The notes beneath the pieces were generated by a model. The model did no database searches. It was not told the DNA's origin and was given only the letters and a program-made list of their open reading frames with translations. The translations under genes were made by a program, and so were the position numbers. Shown here in pieces: positions 53,256 to 62,338 of a stretch of 64,000 nt of DNA; the stretch's first letter is position 1, and every line of letters begins with the position of its first letter. This DNA comes from Paenimyroides aestuarii (GTDB lineage Bacteria; Bacteroidota; Bacteroidia; Flavobacteriales; Flavobacteriaceae): positions 62,001 through 126,000 of the forward strand of contig NZ_CP102382.1 of assembly GCF_024628805.1 (NCBI RefSeq), written 5' to 3'.

Positions 53256-53573
53256 ATGTTCACTATATTTAAAAGTTTGTTGGGAAACAACAATTCAGAT
53301 TTAAAAGATCTATTTGCGTCAAAAGATGTGTTTTTGGTCGATGTGCGTTCAGCTGCCGAATTTGCTTCGGGCAGTGTAAAAAATGCAGTTAACATTCCTT
53401 TGGATCAAATAGGTCCTCAAATTTCAAAATTCAAAAACAAAAAAAATATTGTTGTATTTTGCAGAAGCGGCAACCGAAGCAGCATGGCAAAAAATATTTT
53501 AGAAAAAAACGGCATTAACGATGTAACCAATGGAGGCAGTTTACAAAATATGCAGAAGTATATCGAATCATAA
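53256..53573 (+). CDS. single-domain rhodanese
   Basis: This 105-aa sulfurtransferase has VFLVDVRSAAEFASGSVKNAVNIPL and the active-site loop VVFCRSGNRSSMA (Cys near residue 69). Length and loop match GlpE/PspE-like rhodaneses. No signal peptide is seen, so it is cytosolic. It lies 4 bp after the small membrane protein gene and belongs to the five-gene persulfide operon. Confidence 0.93.
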   Translation: MFTIFKSLLGNNNSDLKDLFASKDVFLVDVRSAAEFASGSVKNAVNIPLDQIGPQISKFKNKKNIVVFCRSGNRSSMAKNILEKNGINDVTNGGSLQNMQKYIES

Positions 53574-53583
53574 AAAATAAAAC

Positions 53584-53784
53584 ATGAGAAACTGGTTTAA
53601 AAAATATGTTTTAGAACTTTTTGGCATTGCAATTGGTGCTGTTTTAGGGTATTTATATTGGAAATACATCGGTTGCCTTTCAGGTACATGTGCCATTACA
53701 TCAAATCCCACAAATAGTACTATTTACGGAATGGTGATGGGTGGTTTATTAGCATCAATTCTTAAACCTAAAAAAGTAAAATAA
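53584..53784 (+). CDS. DUF6132 small membrane protein
   Basis: The protein has 66 aa with two hydrophobic segments (LFGIAIGAVLGYLYW and GMVMGGLLASIL) and a Cys pair in GCLSGTCAITSNP. It recurs beside rhodanese and thioredoxin genes in Bacteroidota. The function is unknown, though the Cys pair in the middle of a membrane hairpin hints at thiol or sulfur chemistry. Confidence 0.85.
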   Translation: MRNWFKKYVLELFGIAIGAVLGYLYWKYIGCLSGTCAITSNPTNSTIYGMVMGGLLASILKPKKVK

Positions 53785-53786
53785 AT

Positions 53787-54080
53787 ATGACTTTTCAAGA
53801 AATCATTAATCAAGACAAACCCATTTTAGTAGATTTTTTTGCTGAATGGTGCGGACCGTGCAAAATGCAAGCTCCTATTTTAGAAGAATTAAAACAGCGA
53901 ATGGGTGAAAAAGCCGCTATTATAAAAATCGATGTGGATAAAAACCAGCAAGTAGCTGCGCAATATCAAATCCGCAGTGTGCCCACCATGATTATATTTA
54001 AAAACGGTGCTGTAAAATGGCGTCAATCGGGTGTGTTTTCTGCAAATGAATTAGAGCGTTTATTAAATGAAAATGCTTAG
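53787..54080 (+). CDS. trxA: thioredoxin
   Basis: This 97-aa protein is a canonical thioredoxin. DFFAEWCGPCKMQAPILEEL holds the WCGPC active site, and RSVPTMIIFKNG has the cis-Pro. It is cytosolic. It closes the five-gene persulfide operon, where it can reduce persulfides formed on the rhodaneses. It lacks a signal peptide. Confidence 0.95.
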   Translation: MTFQEIINQDKPILVDFFAEWCGPCKMQAPILEELKQRMGEKAAIIKIDVDKNQQVAAQYQIRSVPTMIIFKNGAVKWRQSGVFSANELERLLNENA

Positions 54081-54096
54081 AATTGTTGTTGAAATA

Positions 54097-54130
54097 AAGA
54101 AAGGGAAGTGCACACTTCCCTTTCTTCATT
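54097..54130 (+). terminator. terminator of the persulfide operon
   Basis: AAGAAAGGGAAGTG and CACTTCCCTTTCTT form 14 pairs around a tight loop. The following U content is only modest. Confidence 0.8.
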
Positions 54131-54498
54131 TCAACAATCTTTCTAAAAAGAAAAACTCATTCACTTAACTAAAAACATTCAAAAAAACTACTTTTATTAT
54201 TAAATTACTCCTATCAATCTTTTTATCATTCGTTAGGCGTTGATACGTTCATTTACAAAAATGAAGTATCAGTACCCAACAAACTTCTTTTTCATAATTA
54301 TTTTGCTTGTAATAAAACAAATTATATACCAGCACCTAAATCACCCAAAAATACACTATTCTTAATAAAACATCAACAAATTGTGTAGAAAAACGCACAA
54401 ATGAGTGTAGATATTTTTCACAAAAAACCAAAAAGTAAATGCAAACTACTTTTTAATGTATTTATAAATTTAAGTACATTTGTAAAAACATTAATAAA
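54131..54498 (+). other. gene-free leader of the udk operon
   Basis: This is about 370 bp of AT-rich sequence between the thioredoxin terminator and udk. Its right end carries the promoter TACATTTG (54475-54482). No ORF or RNA was recognised. Confidence 0.5.
54475..54482 (+). promoter_or_regulatory. -7 box of the udk operon
   Basis: TACATTTG is an exact TAnnTTTG, 16 bp before the udk start codon. Confidence 0.5.
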
Positions 54499-55110
54499 AT
54501 GCTGATAATTGGTATTGCAGGTGGCACAGGTAGCGGAAAAACAACTGTTGTTCACCAAATTATGAATGAACTGCCCGAAACCGAAGTGGGAATTATTTCG
54601 CAGGATTCATATTACAAAGCAAACGATCATTTAAGTATGGATGAACGTGCTTTGATAAATTTTGACCATCCCCGCGCAATTGATTTTGATTTGCTTTGCA
54701 ACCACTTGCAAGATTTAAAAGCTGGTAAAAGCATCAATCAACCAGTGTATTCGTTTGTGCATCACAACCGCACCGATGATTATATCTTAACACATCCGCG
54801 AAAAGTAATGATTGTGGAAGGAATTTTAATTTTAACCAATCCGGAATTGCGCAATTTATTCGATATTAAAATTTTTGTTCATGCCGATTCAGACGAACGG
54901 TTAATTCGCAGATTAAAACGCGATATTGCAGACCGTGGCCGAGATATGAACGAGGTTTTAAACCGTTATCAAACCACATTGAAACCGATGCACGAACAGT
55001 TTATTGAACCATCAAAAGCATACGCAGACATCATTATTCCTAATGATAAATACAACACAGTAGCTATCGATATTGTGCGAACGGTTATCAACAAAAAAAT
55101 AAACGATTAA
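54499..55110 (+). CDS. udk: uridine kinase
   Basis: This 203-aa kinase phosphorylates uridine and cytidine with ATP or GTP in pyrimidine salvage. P-loop GIAGGTGSGKTTV is at residues 5-17, QDSYYK and FDHPRAIDFDLL are substrate-binding blocks, and IVEGILILTNPELRNLFDIKIFV and DERLIRRLKRDIADRGR complete the family pattern. It is the first gene of the udk-divIC-mutA-mutB unit, 2 bp upstream of divIC. Confidence 0.96.
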   Translation: MLIIGIAGGTGSGKTTVVHQIMNELPETEVGIISQDSYYKANDHLSMDERALINFDHPRAIDFDLLCNHLQDLKAGKSINQPVYSFVHHNRTDDYILTHPRKVMIVEGILILTNPELRNLFDIKIFVHADSDERLIRRLKRDIADRGRDMNEVLNRYQTTLKPMHEQFIEPSKAYADIIIPNDKYNTVAIDIVRTVINKKIND

Positions 55111-55112
55111 AA

Positions 55113-55454
55113 ATGAAACAAAAAATCGCCGCTTTACTCGTTAAATACCCTTTTTTGAAATGGGCAACAAACCGTTTTGTGTTGGTTACCCTGTTTTTTA
55201 TTGTTTGGCTTTTGTTTTTTGACACTTATGCTTTTTACGACCACCAAACGATTGATAACGAAATTGAAAAATTAGAAGAAAATCGAGATTATTTTCAGGC
55301 CGAAATTAATAGCGACGATAAAAACATAAAAAAATTATACCGCCAAGAAGAGGTGGAAAGATATGCCCGGGAAAAATATTATATGAAACGTGAAAACGAA
55401 GACATTTATATTATTGACAGCGACAAAGAATATCCAACAGAAGAAACTAACTAA
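55113..55454 (+). CDS. FtsB/DivIC-type septum formation protein
   Basis: The protein has 113 aa. One membrane segment (NRFVLVTLFFIVWLLFF, about 21-37) precedes a coiled coil (TIDNEIEKLEENRDYFQAEI). KKLYRQEEVERYAREKYYMKRENEDIYII is the DivIC signature. It joins the divisome as part of the FtsQ/L/B complex. It lies 2 bp after udk and 17 bp before mutA. Confidence 0.9.
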   Translation: MKQKIAALLVKYPFLKWATNRFVLVTLFFIVWLLFFDTYAFYDHQTIDNEIEKLEENRDYFQAEINSDDKNIKKLYRQEEVERYAREKYYMKRENEDIYIIDSDKEYPTEETN

Positions 55455-55471
55455 CAAATCAATACAGTAAT

Positions 55472-56824
55472 ATGTTATTTAACGATTTTGAAAAAGTATC
55501 ATCAAAACAATGGAAAAATCAAATTCAGTACGAATTAAAAGGTGCCGATTATAACGATACATTGGTTTGGGAAAGTTTAGAAGGTATTAAGGTTAAACCT
55601 TTCTATCACAACGATGAAGACGCTGTAACCACAGCCGTTGCTACACAAAACACCAATTTTTCAATTGTTCAGGAAATTTATGTTTTCGACACAGAAAAAT
55701 CAATTGCAAAAGCGAACGAAGTTTTAAAACGCGGTGCAGAAAGCATTCGTTTCATTATTCCATCAAAAGAAATAAACGTTGTAAATATCATCAATCAATT
55801 ACAACAACAGCCAAAAGCGGTTTACTTACAATTATTGTTTTTAGATGCCGATGTTGTGGAACAGATAAATAACGAAGCTGCCAAATTGCAGTTTGAAGTT
55901 TTTGTTTTGATTGATCCAATTCATCAGTTAACATTCGATGGAAATTTTTATAAAGACGGAACTTCAGATTTTGAAACACTGAATAAAATTAACCAAAAAG
56001 GCAATAACATCAACTGGTTAACCGTAAAAGCAACAACATATCAAAATGCGGGTGCCAATATGGTGCAGCAAATTGCTTATACTTTGGCACATACCAACGA
56101 ATATTTAAACCGAATTGAAAATTTCGATAAAAACATTACAATTGAAGTTGCTGTTGGTGGAAATTATTTCTTTGAAATTGCAAAATTGCGTGCCTTGCGT
56201 TTGTCGTTAAATGCGTTGGCAGAAGCTTATTCGCCAAACATCACGTTTCACATTATTGCAAAACCAACCCTTCGCAACAAAACCATTTACGATTACAACG
56301 TGAATATGTTGCGAACAACCACCGAGTGTATGAGTGCTGTTTTGGGCGGTGCCGATGCCGTTGAAAACATTGCCTATGATGCCCTTTTTCACAAAACCAA
56401 TGAATTTGGAGCCCGCATTGCCCGCAATCAGTTATTGATTTTAAAAGAAGAAAGTTACTTTGATAAAGTAAACAATCCGGCAGACGGAGCGTATTACATA
56501 GAAAGTTTAACGCAACAATTAGCTGAAAAAGGATTGGAACTTTTTAAAGATATCGAAAAAAACGGTGGATTAATTTCACAATTAATCGAAGGAACCATTC
56601 AGCGAAAAATTAACGAAAGTGCACAAAAAGAACAGGAACTTTTCGATTCAGGTAAGGAAGTTTTATTAGGAACAAACAAATATCCAAATGCCCAAGATAA
56701 AATGGCACACGATTTAGAATTGTATCCTTTTGTAAAGCAAAATCCGCGTAAAACATTAATTACTCCGATTATTGAAAAACGTTTGGCAGCAACTTTAGAA
56801 CAAGAACGTTTAGCTTCGGAATAA
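55472..56824 (+). CDS. mutA: methylmalonyl-CoA mutase small subunit
   Basis: The protein has 450 aa. It is the non-catalytic partner of the B12 enzyme that converts methylmalonyl-CoA and succinyl-CoA. The TIM-barrel-like pattern aligns with the large subunit: FSIVQEIYVFDTEK, GGADAVENIAYDALFHKTNEFGARIARNQLLI, and EESYFDKVNNPADGAYYIESLTQQLAEKGLELF (read in parts). There is no C-terminal B12-binding domain. The mutB gene follows after a toxin-antitoxin pair and not directly. Confidence 0.95.
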   Translation: MLFNDFEKVSSKQWKNQIQYELKGADYNDTLVWESLEGIKVKPFYHNDEDAVTTAVATQNTNFSIVQEIYVFDTEKSIAKANEVLKRGAESIRFIIPSKEINVVNIINQLQQQPKAVYLQLLFLDADVVEQINNEAAKLQFEVFVLIDPIHQLTFDGNFYKDGTSDFETLNKINQKGNNINWLTVKATTYQNAGANMVQQIAYTLAHTNEYLNRIENFDKNITIEVAVGGNYFFEIAKLRALRLSLNALAEAYSPNITFHIIAKPTLRNKTIYDYNVNMLRTTTECMSAVLGGADAVENIAYDALFHKTNEFGARIARNQLLILKEESYFDKVNNPADGAYYIESLTQQLAEKGLELFKDIEKNGGLISQLIEGTIQRKINESAQKEQELFDSGKEVLLGTNKYPNAQDKMAHDLELYPFVKQNPRKTLITPIIEKRLAATLEQERLASE

Positions 56825-56851
56825 TTTCGTAACTTTCAGAAAAAGAAGATC

Positions 56852-57082
56852 ATGGAAGCAATTAGAGAAATAGTGAAAGTAAAAAATCGTCAGGTAATCA
56901 TCAATTTACCCGATGATTTTAATGCCGATGAAGTGGAAGTAATTGTATTAAAAACAATTGAAAGTGAAATTCCTCAATGGCACATTAATGAGGTTCGTGA
57001 AAGAGCTTCAGAATATTTAAAAAATCCGGATATAGCTTTAGATTTTGACGAAGCAGTGAAAGATATTGAAAATGAATTATAA
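56852..57082 (+). CDS. probable antitoxin of a ParE/RelE-type pair
   Basis: This 76-aa acidic protein has MEAIREIVKVKNRQVIINLPDDF, then EVEVIVLKTIESEIP, resembling a short AbrB/Phd-like or addiction antitoxin with a beta N-terminus and a helical C-terminus ([26 protein letters not shown]). No DNA-binding motif is clear, so the family is unsettled. It overlaps the toxin start by 11 bp, and it sits between mutA and mutB. Confidence 0.7.
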   Translation: MEAIREIVKVKNRQVIINLPDDFNADEVEVIVLKTIESEIPQWHINEVRERASEYLKNPDIALDFDEAVKDIENEL

Positions 57083-57365
57083 GTTAAAAATTCTTCCCAA
57101 AGCAAAACTTGATTTAAAAGAAATTGCCTTTTGGTATGACGAAGAAGTTCAAAAGGGACTTGGAAAAAGATTTCTATCTTCTGTAAAAACAGCAATGGCT
57201 CTTGTGCAAAAGGAACCACTTATTTTTCAAACAAAATACGACAATAATAAAACGATTTTAGTAAAAAGATTTCCCTATTTAATTCATTATGAAATAATAA
57301 ATAGTGAAATTGTTGTGAAAGCAGTTTTACACACCTCACGAAGTACCAAAAAATATCCTGAATAA
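57072..57365 (+). CDS. RelE/ParE-type toxin
   Basis: The protein has 97 aa from ATG 57072. [44 protein letters not shown] and [29 protein letters not shown] are the RelE/ParE fold, with the typical RFPYxIxY motif. Such toxins poison gyrase (ParE) or the ribosome (RelE). The preceding antitoxin gene and the 11-bp overlap confirm the pair. It interrupts the mutA-mutB gene pair, likely as a later insertion. Confidence 0.85.
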   Translation: MNYKLKILPKAKLDLKEIAFWYDEEVQKGLGKRFLSSVKTAMALVQKEPLIFQTKYDNNKTILVKRFPYLIHYEIINSEIVVKAVLHTSRSTKKYPE

Positions 57366-57421
57366 ACACCTATTCAGAAATTAAAAAATTATTAATGAAT
57401 TTGAAGATTATTAAAAAATTC

Positions 57422-59545
57422 ATGAGAAAAAACATACAAAACATACAATTACCACATCAAAAGAAAACGGTTACAGAAAATCCAAATTCTTTTGAAACAG
57501 CCGAAGGCATTCAGGTGAAGCAAACCTATACGTTGGCCGATATTGAAAACTTAGAACACTTAGGCTTTGGTGCTGGTTTTGCACCTAATCTTCGTGGACC
57601 TTATGCCACCATGTACGTTCGCCGTCCGTGGACGGTTCGTCAGTACGCTGGTTTTTCAACTGCCGAAGAAAGTAATGCTTTTTACCGAAGAAATTTAGCT
57701 GCCGGGCAAAAAGGACTTTCAGTTGCTTTTGATTTGGCAACGCACCGCGGATACGATTCTGATCACGAACGCGTGGTAGGCGATGTGGGTAAAGCCGGTG
57801 TTGCTATTGATTCGGTAGAAGATATGAAAATATTGTTCGATCAGATTCCGTTAGATCAAATGTCGGTTTCTATGACCATGAACGGTGCCGTTTTACCAAT
57901 TATGGCATTTTACATTGTGGCTGCAAAAGAACAAGGCGTTGACGAAAAATTACTTTCGGGAACCATTCAAAACGATATTTTGAAGGAATTCATGGTGCGT
58001 AACACCTACATCTACCCACCTACTCCATCAATGAAAATTATTGCTGATATTTTTGAATATACCAGTAGAAGAATGCCCAAATTCAACTCGATTTCTATTT
58101 CGGGTTACCACATGCAAGAAGCCGGCGCTACTGCTGATATTGAATTGGCTTATACCATTGCAGATGGTTTGGAATACGTTCGCACTGGATTGGCTGCCGG
58201 AATGAAAGTAGATGAATTTGCTCCTCGCCTTTCGTTTTTCTGGGCAATTGGTATGAATCATTTTATGGAAATCGCCAAAATGCGTGCCGGTAGAATGATT
58301 TGGGCGAAATTGATAAAACAATTCAATCCAGAATCAGATAAATCATTGGCATTGCGCACACACTGTCAAACTTCGGGTTGGAGTTTAACCGAGCAAGATC
58401 CTTTTAACAATGTGGCTCGTACGGCGATTGAAGCTGCTGCTGCTGCTTTTGGTGGAACACAATCGTTACACACCAATGCGTTAGACGAGGCTATTGCCTT
58501 ACCAACCGATTTTTCGGCTCGTATTGCCCGTAATACACAGATTTTCTTGCAAGAAGAAACAAAGATTTGCAAAACGGTTGATCCGTGGGCGGGAAGTTAT
58601 TATGTGGAGAGTTTAACAGCAGAAATTGCTGAAAAAGCGTGGAAACTGATTGAAGAAGTAGAATCGTACGGAGGAATGACGAAAGCTATTGAAGCCGGAA
58701 TTCCAAAAATGCGTATCGAAGAAGCTGCGGCTCGTAAACAGGCTCGTATAGATTCTGGTCAGGATATTATTGTGGGTGTGAATAAGTATCGTTTGGAAAA
58801 AGAAGATCCTTTACAGATTTTGGAAGTGGACAACCAAGTGGTGCGTCAGCAGCAAATCGAACGATTAAATACCATTAAAGCCACTCGCGACAACGATAAA
58901 GTCAAGCAAAGCTTAGCAGCTTTGACAAATGCTGCTAAAACCGGCAATGGAAACTTACTAGAATTGGCTGTTGAAGCCGCAGAAAATCGTGCTACTTTAG
59001 GCGAAATATCCGATGCCTTAGAAACTGTTTTTGGCAGATACAAAGCACAAATTAAAACCATTAGTGGCGTGTATAATAAAGAAATTAAAACCGACGAAAA
59101 TTTTGCAAAAGCAAAACAATTGGCCGACGATTTTGCAAAGCAAGAAGGACGCCGTCCGCGTATTATGATTGCAAAAATGGGACAAGATGGGCACGATCGT
59201 GGTGCAAAAGTAGTTGCCACGGGTTATGCCGATGTTGGTTTTGATGTGGATATGGGACCTTTGTTCCAAACACCTGCCGAAGCTGCCAAACAAGCCGTTG
59301 AAAACGATGTGCATGTTTTAGGTGTTTCGTCATTAGCTGCTGGTCACAAAACATTGGTACCACAAGTGATTGAAGAACTGAAAAAATACGGTAGAGAAGA
59401 TATTATGGTAATTGTGGGCGGTGTGATTCCTGCACAAGATTATCAGTATTTGTTCGATGCCGGTGCAGTAGCTGTTTTTGGTCCAGGAACGAGAATTGCC
59501 GATGCTGCCATTACTATTTTAAATGTGTTGATGGATATGGAGTAA
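57422..59545 (+). CDS. mutB: methylmalonyl-CoA mutase large subunit
   Basis: The protein has 707 aa from ATG 57422. The N-terminal catalytic TIM barrel (about 25-540) carries [32 protein letters not shown] (read in parts), [14 protein letters not shown] and [12 protein letters not shown]. The C-terminal cobalamin domain (about 570-705) has [12 protein letters not shown] (DxHxxG, the axial His) and [10 protein letters not shown]. It is full length for the family. A GTG/ATG at 57395 would add nine residues and is not needed. Confidence 0.96.
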   Translation: MRKNIQNIQLPHQKKTVTENPNSFETAEGIQVKQTYTLADIENLEHLGFGAGFAPNLRGPYATMYVRRPWTVRQYAGFSTAEESNAFYRRNLAAGQKGLSVAFDLATHRGYDSDHERVVGDVGKAGVAIDSVEDMKILFDQIPLDQMSVSMTMNGAVLPIMAFYIVAAKEQGVDEKLLSGTIQNDILKEFMVRNTYIYPPTPSMKIIADIFEYTSRRMPKFNSISISGYHMQEAGATADIELAYTIADGLEYVRTGLAAGMKVDEFAPRLSFFWAIGMNHFMEIAKMRAGRMIWAKLIKQFNPESDKSLALRTHCQTSGWSLTEQDPFNNVARTAIEAAAAAFGGTQSLHTNALDEAIALPTDFSARIARNTQIFLQEETKICKTVDPWAGSYYVESLTAEIAEKAWKLIEEVESYGGMTKAIEAGIPKMRIEEAAARKQARIDSGQDIIVGVNKYRLEKEDPLQILEVDNQVVRQQQIERLNTIKATRDNDKVKQSLAALTNAAKTGNGNLLELAVEAAENRATLGEISDALETVFGRYKAQIKTISGVYNKEIKTDENFAKAKQLADDFAKQEGRRPRIMIAKMGQDGHDRGAKVVATGYADVGFDVDMGPLFQTPAEAAKQAVENDVHVLGVSSLAAGHKTLVPQVIEELKKYGREDIMVIVGGVIPAQDYQYLFDAGAVAVFGPGTRIADAAITILNVLMDME

Positions 59546-59548
59546 ATA

Positions 59549-59590
59549 AAAAATCTCCTAAAAGACATATTGTCTTTTAGGAGATTTTTT
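59549..59590. terminator. bidirectional terminator after mutB
   Basis: AAATCTCCTAAAAGACA and its exact complement form 17 pairs with a TAT loop, with A and T runs on either side. Convergent to the rhodanese-like gene. Confidence 0.92.
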
Positions 59591-59594
59591 TATT

Positions 59595-60023
59595 TTAATT
59601 TACCGGATAGCCTTTATCAATCCAATCTACTTTTATGTTTTTAGGAATATTTAAAAGCTTTGTGTTTTTATATCCCATAGCAATTAAGCTTTTAAATGCG
59701 GGACGAATGTTGGGACATTTTTCAAATGGGCAACAACCGCAATACAAAACCACTTCTTTGTCTTTTGAAACTTTTTTAAGATAGTTTTGCAGTTTTTCTT
59801 GATTGCCTTTGTTTTGAACCGGTCCCAAATTGAACGAATTTTTTATCACCGCATCAGGACCAATATTAATTAAAATGGTTTGATCCATTTTGTTTTGAGT
59901 GATTCGTGTTGACAAAACTTTGGTGCTTAAAAGTTGCTGCGGCGTCCAAGGGTCTGTAAAACTTTGGGCATTCATTCCAAACATCCCTAAAAAACAAATA
60001 AGTAATAAAATATACTTTCTCAT
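59595..60023 (-). CDS. exported rhodanese-like protein with CxC and CPxxKC motifs
   Basis: The protein has 142 aa from ATG 60023, with a signal peptide MRKYILLLICFLGMFGMNAQ. VLYCGCCPFEKCPNI occupies the active-site loop position of a rhodanese fold, after TILINIGPDAVIKNS and before AFKSLIAMGYKNTKLLNIP. The four Cys (CGCC, then C) are unlike a standard single Cys loop and could coordinate a metal or form disulfides. It is probably periplasmic. It lies 17 bp downstream of rho, on the same strand. Confidence 0.78.
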   Translation of the reverse strand: MRKYILLLICFLGMFGMNAQSFTDPWTPQQLLSTKVLSTRITQNKMDQTILINIGPDAVIKNSFNLGPVQNKGNQEKLQNYLKKVSKDKEVVLYCGCCPFEKCPNIRPAFKSLIAMGYKNTKLLNIPKNIKVDWIDKGYPVN

Positions 60024-60040
60024 AAACAATCCATTAAAAA

Positions 60041-61705
60041 TTAGTCGCGCATGCTGTCAAAAAACTCATCGTTTGATTTGGTGTTTTTGATGCGGTCGTG
60101 AATAAACGTAATTGCCTCTACCGGGTTCATATCCGCGAGAATATTACGCAAAACAACCATCTTACTGTTGGTGTATCGATCTTGTAATAAATCATCTCGA
60201 CGGGTTGATGAAGACGTTAAATCAACTGCTGGGAAAATGCGTTTGTTTGCAATTTTACGGTCTAACTGTAATTCCATATTACCTGTTCCCTTAAATTCTT
60301 CAAAAATCACATCGTCCATTTTAGAACCTGTATCGGTTAAAGCAGTTGCAATTATAGTTAATGACCCACCATTTTCTATATTTCGTGCCGCTCCAAAAAA
60401 GCGCTTTGGTTTTTGCAAAGCATTGGCATCTACACCACCCGACAACACTCTTCCCGAGGCTGGTTGAACGGTATTGTATGCACGTGCCAAACGGGTGATT
60501 GAATCAAGTAAAATCACTACATCGTGCCCACATTCTACCAATCGTTTTGCTTTTTCTAACACCATATCAGCTAATTCTACATGGTAGCGCGCTTCTTCGT
60601 CAAAGGTAGAAGCTACAACTTCTGCACGAACATTTCGCTGCATATCGGTTACCTCTTCAGGGCGTTCATCGATCAATAGAACAATTTGATAGACTTCTGG
60701 ATGGTTATCTGCAATGGCATTGGCAATTTCTTTTAGCATCATTGTTTTACCCGTTTTGGGCTGTGCTACAATCATACCGCGTTGCCCTTTACCTATTGGG
60801 GCAAATAAATCAATAATGCGGGTAGATAGTTTGGAGTTATTCCCTGATAGATTGAATTTTTCTTTAGGAAAAAGGGGCGTTAAATGTTCAAAAGAAGGAC
60901 GATCACGAACCTCATCCGGCTCATGACCATTGATTTTTGTGATACGAACCAACGGAAAATGCTGTTCATTGCCTTTGGGCGGACGCACAATTCCTTTTAT
61001 AGTGTCGCCTTTTTTTAAGCCAAACAAACGAATTTGTGATTGTGAAATATAAATATCGTCTGGTGACTTGCGGTAATTATAGTCCGATGATCGCAAATAA
61101 CCATGCGAACCACCGTCTTTTGGAACTTCAAGAACACCTTCGCATTCAATAATTCCTTCAAATTCATAATCAGGGTCGCGGTAATTTTGCTTTTTCTGAT
61201 TCTGGTTTTGATTTTTATTTCGGTTTTGGGTGTTATTCTGTTTTTCGTTTTCGGGCGCTTCTGGTTGCACATTTTCTTTTGCAGAATCTTGAGTAGTTAT
61301 TGATGAAGGCTGTTGCTCTTGCTTTTCATTGGTTGATGCTGCTTTTTTGCGCTGTTTTTGATTTTTATGCTGATTGTTTTGTTGCGGAATATCGCTTGTA
61401 TTTTCAACTGCTTTCTCCACATTTTTTTTAGACGAATTGTGTGCCTTCTGTGTAGTTGGTTCCGTTGCAGCTTCGTCTGTAGTTGTATGTATTCTTTTTC
61501 GTTTTTCTTTTTTTGAATGAGCTGCCTGTTCTGGCATACTTTCATTTTCAGTAGCAGGCTTTTCTTGCTGAAAAGTTTCTTGCATTTTTAAAATAGCATC
61601 AATCAATTCGTCTTTTTTAAGAGTGGTCTTAGCGATACCAATTGTCTTTGCTATTTCTTTTATTTCGGGTAATTTCATACCCTTTAACACGTTTTTGTCA
61701 AACAT
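60041..61705 (-). CDS. rho: transcription termination factor Rho
   Basis: This 554-aa hexameric helicase ends transcription at Rho-dependent sites. A Rho_N region ([15 protein letters not shown], about 10-45) is followed by a long low-complexity insert of N, Q, K and T (about 50-175). RNA-binding CSD, then ATPase with [16 protein letters not shown] (Walker A), EVTDMQRNV and [14 protein letters not shown] follow. The insert is typical of Bacteroidota Rho. It ends beside the rhodanese-like gene. Confidence 0.96.
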   Translation of the reverse strand: MFDKNVLKGMKLPEIKEIAKTIGIAKTTLKKDELIDAILKMQETFQQEKPATENESMPEQAAHSKKEKRKRIHTTTDEAATEPTTQKAHNSSKKNVEKAVENTSDIPQQNNQHKNQKQRKKAASTNEKQEQQPSSITTQDSAKENVQPEAPENEKQNNTQNRNKNQNQNQKKQNYRDPDYEFEGIIECEGVLEVPKDGGSHGYLRSSDYNYRKSPDDIYISQSQIRLFGLKKGDTIKGIVRPPKGNEQHFPLVRITKINGHEPDEVRDRPSFEHLTPLFPKEKFNLSGNNSKLSTRIIDLFAPIGKGQRGMIVAQPKTGKTMMLKEIANAIADNHPEVYQIVLLIDERPEEVTDMQRNVRAEVVASTFDEEARYHVELADMVLEKAKRLVECGHDVVILLDSITRLARAYNTVQPASGRVLSGGVDANALQKPKRFFGAARNIENGGSLTIIATALTDTGSKMDDVIFEEFKGTGNMELQLDRKIANKRIFPAVDLTSSSTRRDDLLQDRYTNSKMVVLRNILADMNPVEAITFIHDRIKNTKSNDEFFDSMRD

Positions 61706-61870
61706 AAATTATGACGTTGAATTGATATTAATTTTTTGTGGTATTGTGCTTAAAAGAAAGTTTTTCTAATAAGTTTTATAGAAAGGTCGAACAATGAAGA
61801 AGTTACGATTTTCTTATGCAATATTACAATATTTTTTTTAATATGAACTATTTTTAAAGAAATTTAGTGT

Positions 61871-61878
61871 TACTTTTG
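61871..61878 (+). promoter_or_regulatory. -7 box of the DUF4293 gene
   Basis: TACTTTTG is an exact TAnnTTTG, 18 bp before the ATG at 61897. The region is shared with the divergent rho promoter. Confidence 0.5.
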
Positions 61879-61896
61879 TAAACAAATCAATAAATA

Positions 61897-62307
61897 ATGA
61901 TTCAAAGAATACAAACTATCTATTTAGCGTTGGCTTTTATTGTTTCGGGTGTTTTATCTTTGGTTTTTCCGTTGTGGAAAGATTTTAAGGGAATGGACTA
62001 TTTTGTGGGGCAAAACACGTGGTACACCTTATTGTTTGGTTTAGCTGCGGCATTGAGTATTATTTCGATTTTCTCGTATAAAAAAAGACAAACTCAATTT
62101 GTGTATAACAGGTTGAACATGATATTGAACTTTATATTACTAGGATTATTTGTGTATCAATCGCTAAATTTATCTGGAGAAACTTTGGTTTCTGAGAAGG
62201 GTATTGGGATGTTTCTTCCTATCATTTCTATCATTTTGTTGGTATTAGCCAATAAAGCCATTAAGAAGGACGAAGATCTTGTAAAATCTGCCGATCGTAT
62301 ACGATAA
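61897..62307 (+). CDS. DUF4293 family membrane protein
   Basis: This 136-aa protein has four membrane segments (IYLALAFIVSGVLSLVF, TLLFGLAAALSIISIF, MILNFILLGLFVYQSL, FLPIISIILLVLANKAI). MIQRIQTIYLALAF at the start is the family signature. DUF4293 regularly accompanies rho in Bacteroidota, and it lies divergently 191 bp from rho here. The function is unknown. Confidence 0.9.
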   Translation: MIQRIQTIYLALAFIVSGVLSLVFPLWKDFKGMDYFVGQNTWYTLLFGLAAALSIISIFSYKKRQTQFVYNRLNMILNFILLGLFVYQSLNLSGETLVSEKGIGMFLPIISIILLVLANKAIKKDEDLVKSADRIR

Positions 62308-62338
62308 ACCTTTCATCTTAGTTTATTAGTGCGTTAAA

